A stretch of 64,000 bases of DNA from Anisakis pegreffii (Eukaryota > Nematoda > Chromadorea > Rhabditida > Anisakidae): contig JAPYMA010000052.1 of the NCBI GenBank assembly GCA_035041965.1, positions 62,001 through 126,000 of the forward strand. The letters are read 5' to 3'. The position numbers were made by a program, and so were the translations under genes. The notes below the pieces were generated by a model. It did not search any database. It saw only the letters and a program-made list of their open reading frames with translations, and was not told the origin of the DNA. Numbering within the stretch: the first letter of the stretch is position 1; every line of letters starts with the position of its first letter. This document shows positions 61,501 through 64,000 of this stretch, in pieces.

Positions 61501-64000
61501 TGATGATGGACGGAATGTTGTTGATGAACTTGCTGGAGTGCTTGTTGTTGTTGCGAAATAGCGCAATGAGTGGTAAGCAGTGGTGAGTGAGTGATATCAA
61601 TATGGATTATACAATTCAGGATATGGAATGAAATGAATGTGTTCAATAGGATATGGTATGATTAAACTGGTGAACACAACAATTGACTTCGCGCGATGGT
61701 GTCTGGAATTATTGCAGTCGGCTGGTTCGGGTTCGGCGACGACGAAGGCTGACTGTTGGTCAGTTGGCAACGAATGGTCAGTGAGAAGGAACGAACGAAA
61801 TGGTATGGTGGTGTGGACGCGAGCGATAATTTTGTTGCGGCTGATGACGATGACAGGAATGAAATCGAAAGGAAAAGCTGCCTGCAACTAACCACGCAAC
61901 ACAACACACTCTTATTCTCTCGGTCACTATTTGCGCACAGATCAGATCAATCGGATGCGATCGGATCGTCGTTGAATCAGCAGCTCGTTCAATCATGCAT
62001 CCATCCACCCAACAAGTCCCATACGTTCAATTGCGCTTGCTCGATAACCTATTTCCCTAAATTTTCACTTTTATTCCACCGTCCATCCCGTCTTGCATGC
62101 ACATTCGTCTCTTGCCTGTCACACATATCACCCTTTCGACCCTTTGACGGCCACCACTTTCAATTTCACCTAAATTTACTATTATCAGTCTTAGAGACAG
62201 AGATCTGCACAGAGATACACATACATACGTACGTACACATTCTTTGTCCACGGGCAGATGGATTACGGCATGGATCTATTGTATCTTTTCTTATTTCATT
62301 TCAAATATCCCTTTTCAATCCACCACTCACTTTCCATCACTCACAGTCAAATCACACTTGTTTCTTGTCAGCAGTGTTGTTGCTGCTGCTGTTCATTTTG
62401 TATCTCGTTCGTTCGGCTCCTATGTCACAATTGAATGCAAAACTCTTCCGATCCACATTGTATTATTGACATTGTATTAAGTCTTTCTCATATCATTAAA
62501 ATCATCAAACATCACCCATATGAATACAATTAAAATAATAGGTACATGGAAAGTGTAATTCGTTTCTTTGTACATTGTCTTCAACTTAATGTTGATCTAA
62601 TTATGGGATTACTTCATTCTGATCAATATTCTATGCCGTATTAACACTAATGTACACGAATTGCAATGAACAAAATTTCTTCCATACAAACAAACTCATT
62701 ATTCACTAATCTCACTAAGTTTTGTTGAGAGAATGATAAAATTTGAGTTGTTCATTCAAATAAATTGATCAGCAGAAACAATATTCTCCTGTATGTATTT
62801 TGTTCGTAGAAAAAATTTACATCGGCTGCTATCAGTTTATCAAAACTTCATAAATCTGCCTAATAGAGAATGCCATAGAAAGCAATAGTCTCTGTAGAGC
62901 AACAGCATAGAGTTTTTTGCTCGAAAAAACCTTCAGTTCGATTTTTTATAATCATTTCCGAAAGCTCATGGTCAGCATCATGAAATGAAATGGAGCGATT
63001 GAAGGCACCACACAAACATACTTACCTACCTATCTATTGTGGTTTTAGTCATGGAATTGGCGTTCATTCATATGAGAAGTGCTCATGCATGCATGTTTTT
63101 GACAGTTTACTCATTTAGAGTTTGTGCTGAATATTCGGTGAGAAAAGTAGGACAACGTAACATAGTTTGTTAAGTGGACGGATATTGCGTATGGTGGATT
63201 ATGGATAATCACGGATATTGTTGTCGATGATCGTCAGTGAAAATCGAATGGAAAGTCGTCATTGAAATGAGAGTGAATTGAACAAATTTTGAAGTTGTTG
63301 TATATTATGTGATTGATGTATGTGATGTAATTGCATCGTGATAATTCTATGATAATCATATTTATGCGACGACGACTGCGTTCATTCGAATGAACACATT
63401 AAAGTGAATTGTTGTTTTCAATATTGTTCGAATGAATGAAAGGATTTTGGTTGATTAGTACTGAGAGTGACAGTTGATTTTAAGGTGTTTGTATGGTTTA
63501 ATTGCTGCATACAATACGTGGTGGTGGTCGTGGTATAACTCTTACATACGTTCGGTTTCGATATACATGTATTCATCTGAGTCACTCAGTTCGCCAGTCA
63601 TCCATGCAATCCATACGTCCACTCAATCGTTTCGTTCACATTAATTGTTGTTTGTCATTGTCTCCATGCTCATATCTCTAATATCTTCTCATCCAGCAAA
63701 CATTTCATTTCAATCCGATCCCATATCCTATACTGCATCACCTCTTTATCGCCCTTAAATTCAGGTCACTAGGGCACACATCCGAACATTTCGCTACGCG
63801 TTTATCCATTCATTCATCTATCTCATCATCTATTATAATACTATAAATAGTCTTACAGACACACACAAACATATAGATCCAATCACAAATCTGATGGTAA
63901 ATGCATGATGCATGATCTCCTTTCATTCATAGATTTGTACAATAATGTAAGATGATGACGATGACGACGATTGAACACTTTCACTTGAACGTCAAGAAAG
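61501..64000. other. Upstream region of the bZIP gene; no gene recognised
   Basis: Likely promoter and 5' UTR of the bZIP gene. The part at 61500-62480 is less AT-rich than its surroundings and is open in several frames on both strands, including a 237-codon plus-strand frame of low-complexity composition. Beyond 62500 it is AT-rich with ATTCA/TGAAT words and no supported feature. Confidence 0.5.

Noticed and set aside
61756..62469. 237-codon plus-strand open frame, the longest in the window
   Set aside because: Composition is low-complexity and leucine/serine/histidine-rich, other frames on both strands are open over the same stretch, and no domain or splice context was seen. It is upstream flank of the bZIP gene with locally higher GC.

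Overview
The window is nuclear DNA from a nematode. Genes are split into many small exons. Introns usually end in a TTTCAG-type acceptor. Base composition is AT-rich, and the proteins look nematode-type: a glyoxylate-cycle isocitrate lyase, a secreted protein of MIG-18-like cysteine modules, UNC-76 and a CES-2-like PAR bZIP factor. Only about seven genes occupy 64 kb and some introns exceed 5 kb. That suggests a large-genome (for example ascaridoid-type) nematode rather than a compact Caenorhabditis-type genome, but the species is an inference. No bacterial operon, CRISPR array, tRNA or rRNA gene was recognised.

Layout, left to right. (1) 701-4398, minus: six internal exons of isocitrate lyase; its C-terminal part lies beyond base 1 and its first coding exon was not found. 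(2) 6986-7947, plus: a 24-bp palindrome, a 72-bp tandem duplication that copies a splice acceptor, and an exon encoding a PAN/apple-type domain. (3) 11507-15811, plus: a complete seven-exon gene for a small secreted protein, with a 5'-truncated non-LTR retrotransposon piece and its target-site duplication in intron 2. (4) 17445-21308, minus: a complete six-exon SR splicing factor with two RRMs and an RS tail; its 2-kb third intron carries purine-rich clusters. (5) 24402-27538, plus: the mitochondrial tRNA t6A enzyme (Qri7/OSGEPL1). (6) 30407-49538, minus: unc-76/FEZ, ten exons over 19 kb, with two long introns and a 225-bp inverted repeat bracketing its last six exons. (7) 55974-61500, minus: a four-exon PAR-type bZIP transcription factor whose first intron contains a long imperfect hairpin.

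The genes do not form an operon or a pathway. They are independently oriented and separated by kilobases: central carbon metabolism, secreted matrix-like protein, splicing, mitochondrial tRNA modification, axonal transport and transcription. I found no clearly new biological system. The items most worth a second look are the inverted repeat that can pair within the unc-76 transcript, the candidate alternative or poison exons of the SR gene and of the OSGEPL1 gene, the splice-site-copying tandem repeat next to the PAN exon, and the intronic hairpin. Exon borders were read by eye from splice consensus, reading phase and remembered family similarity; no alignment was run.
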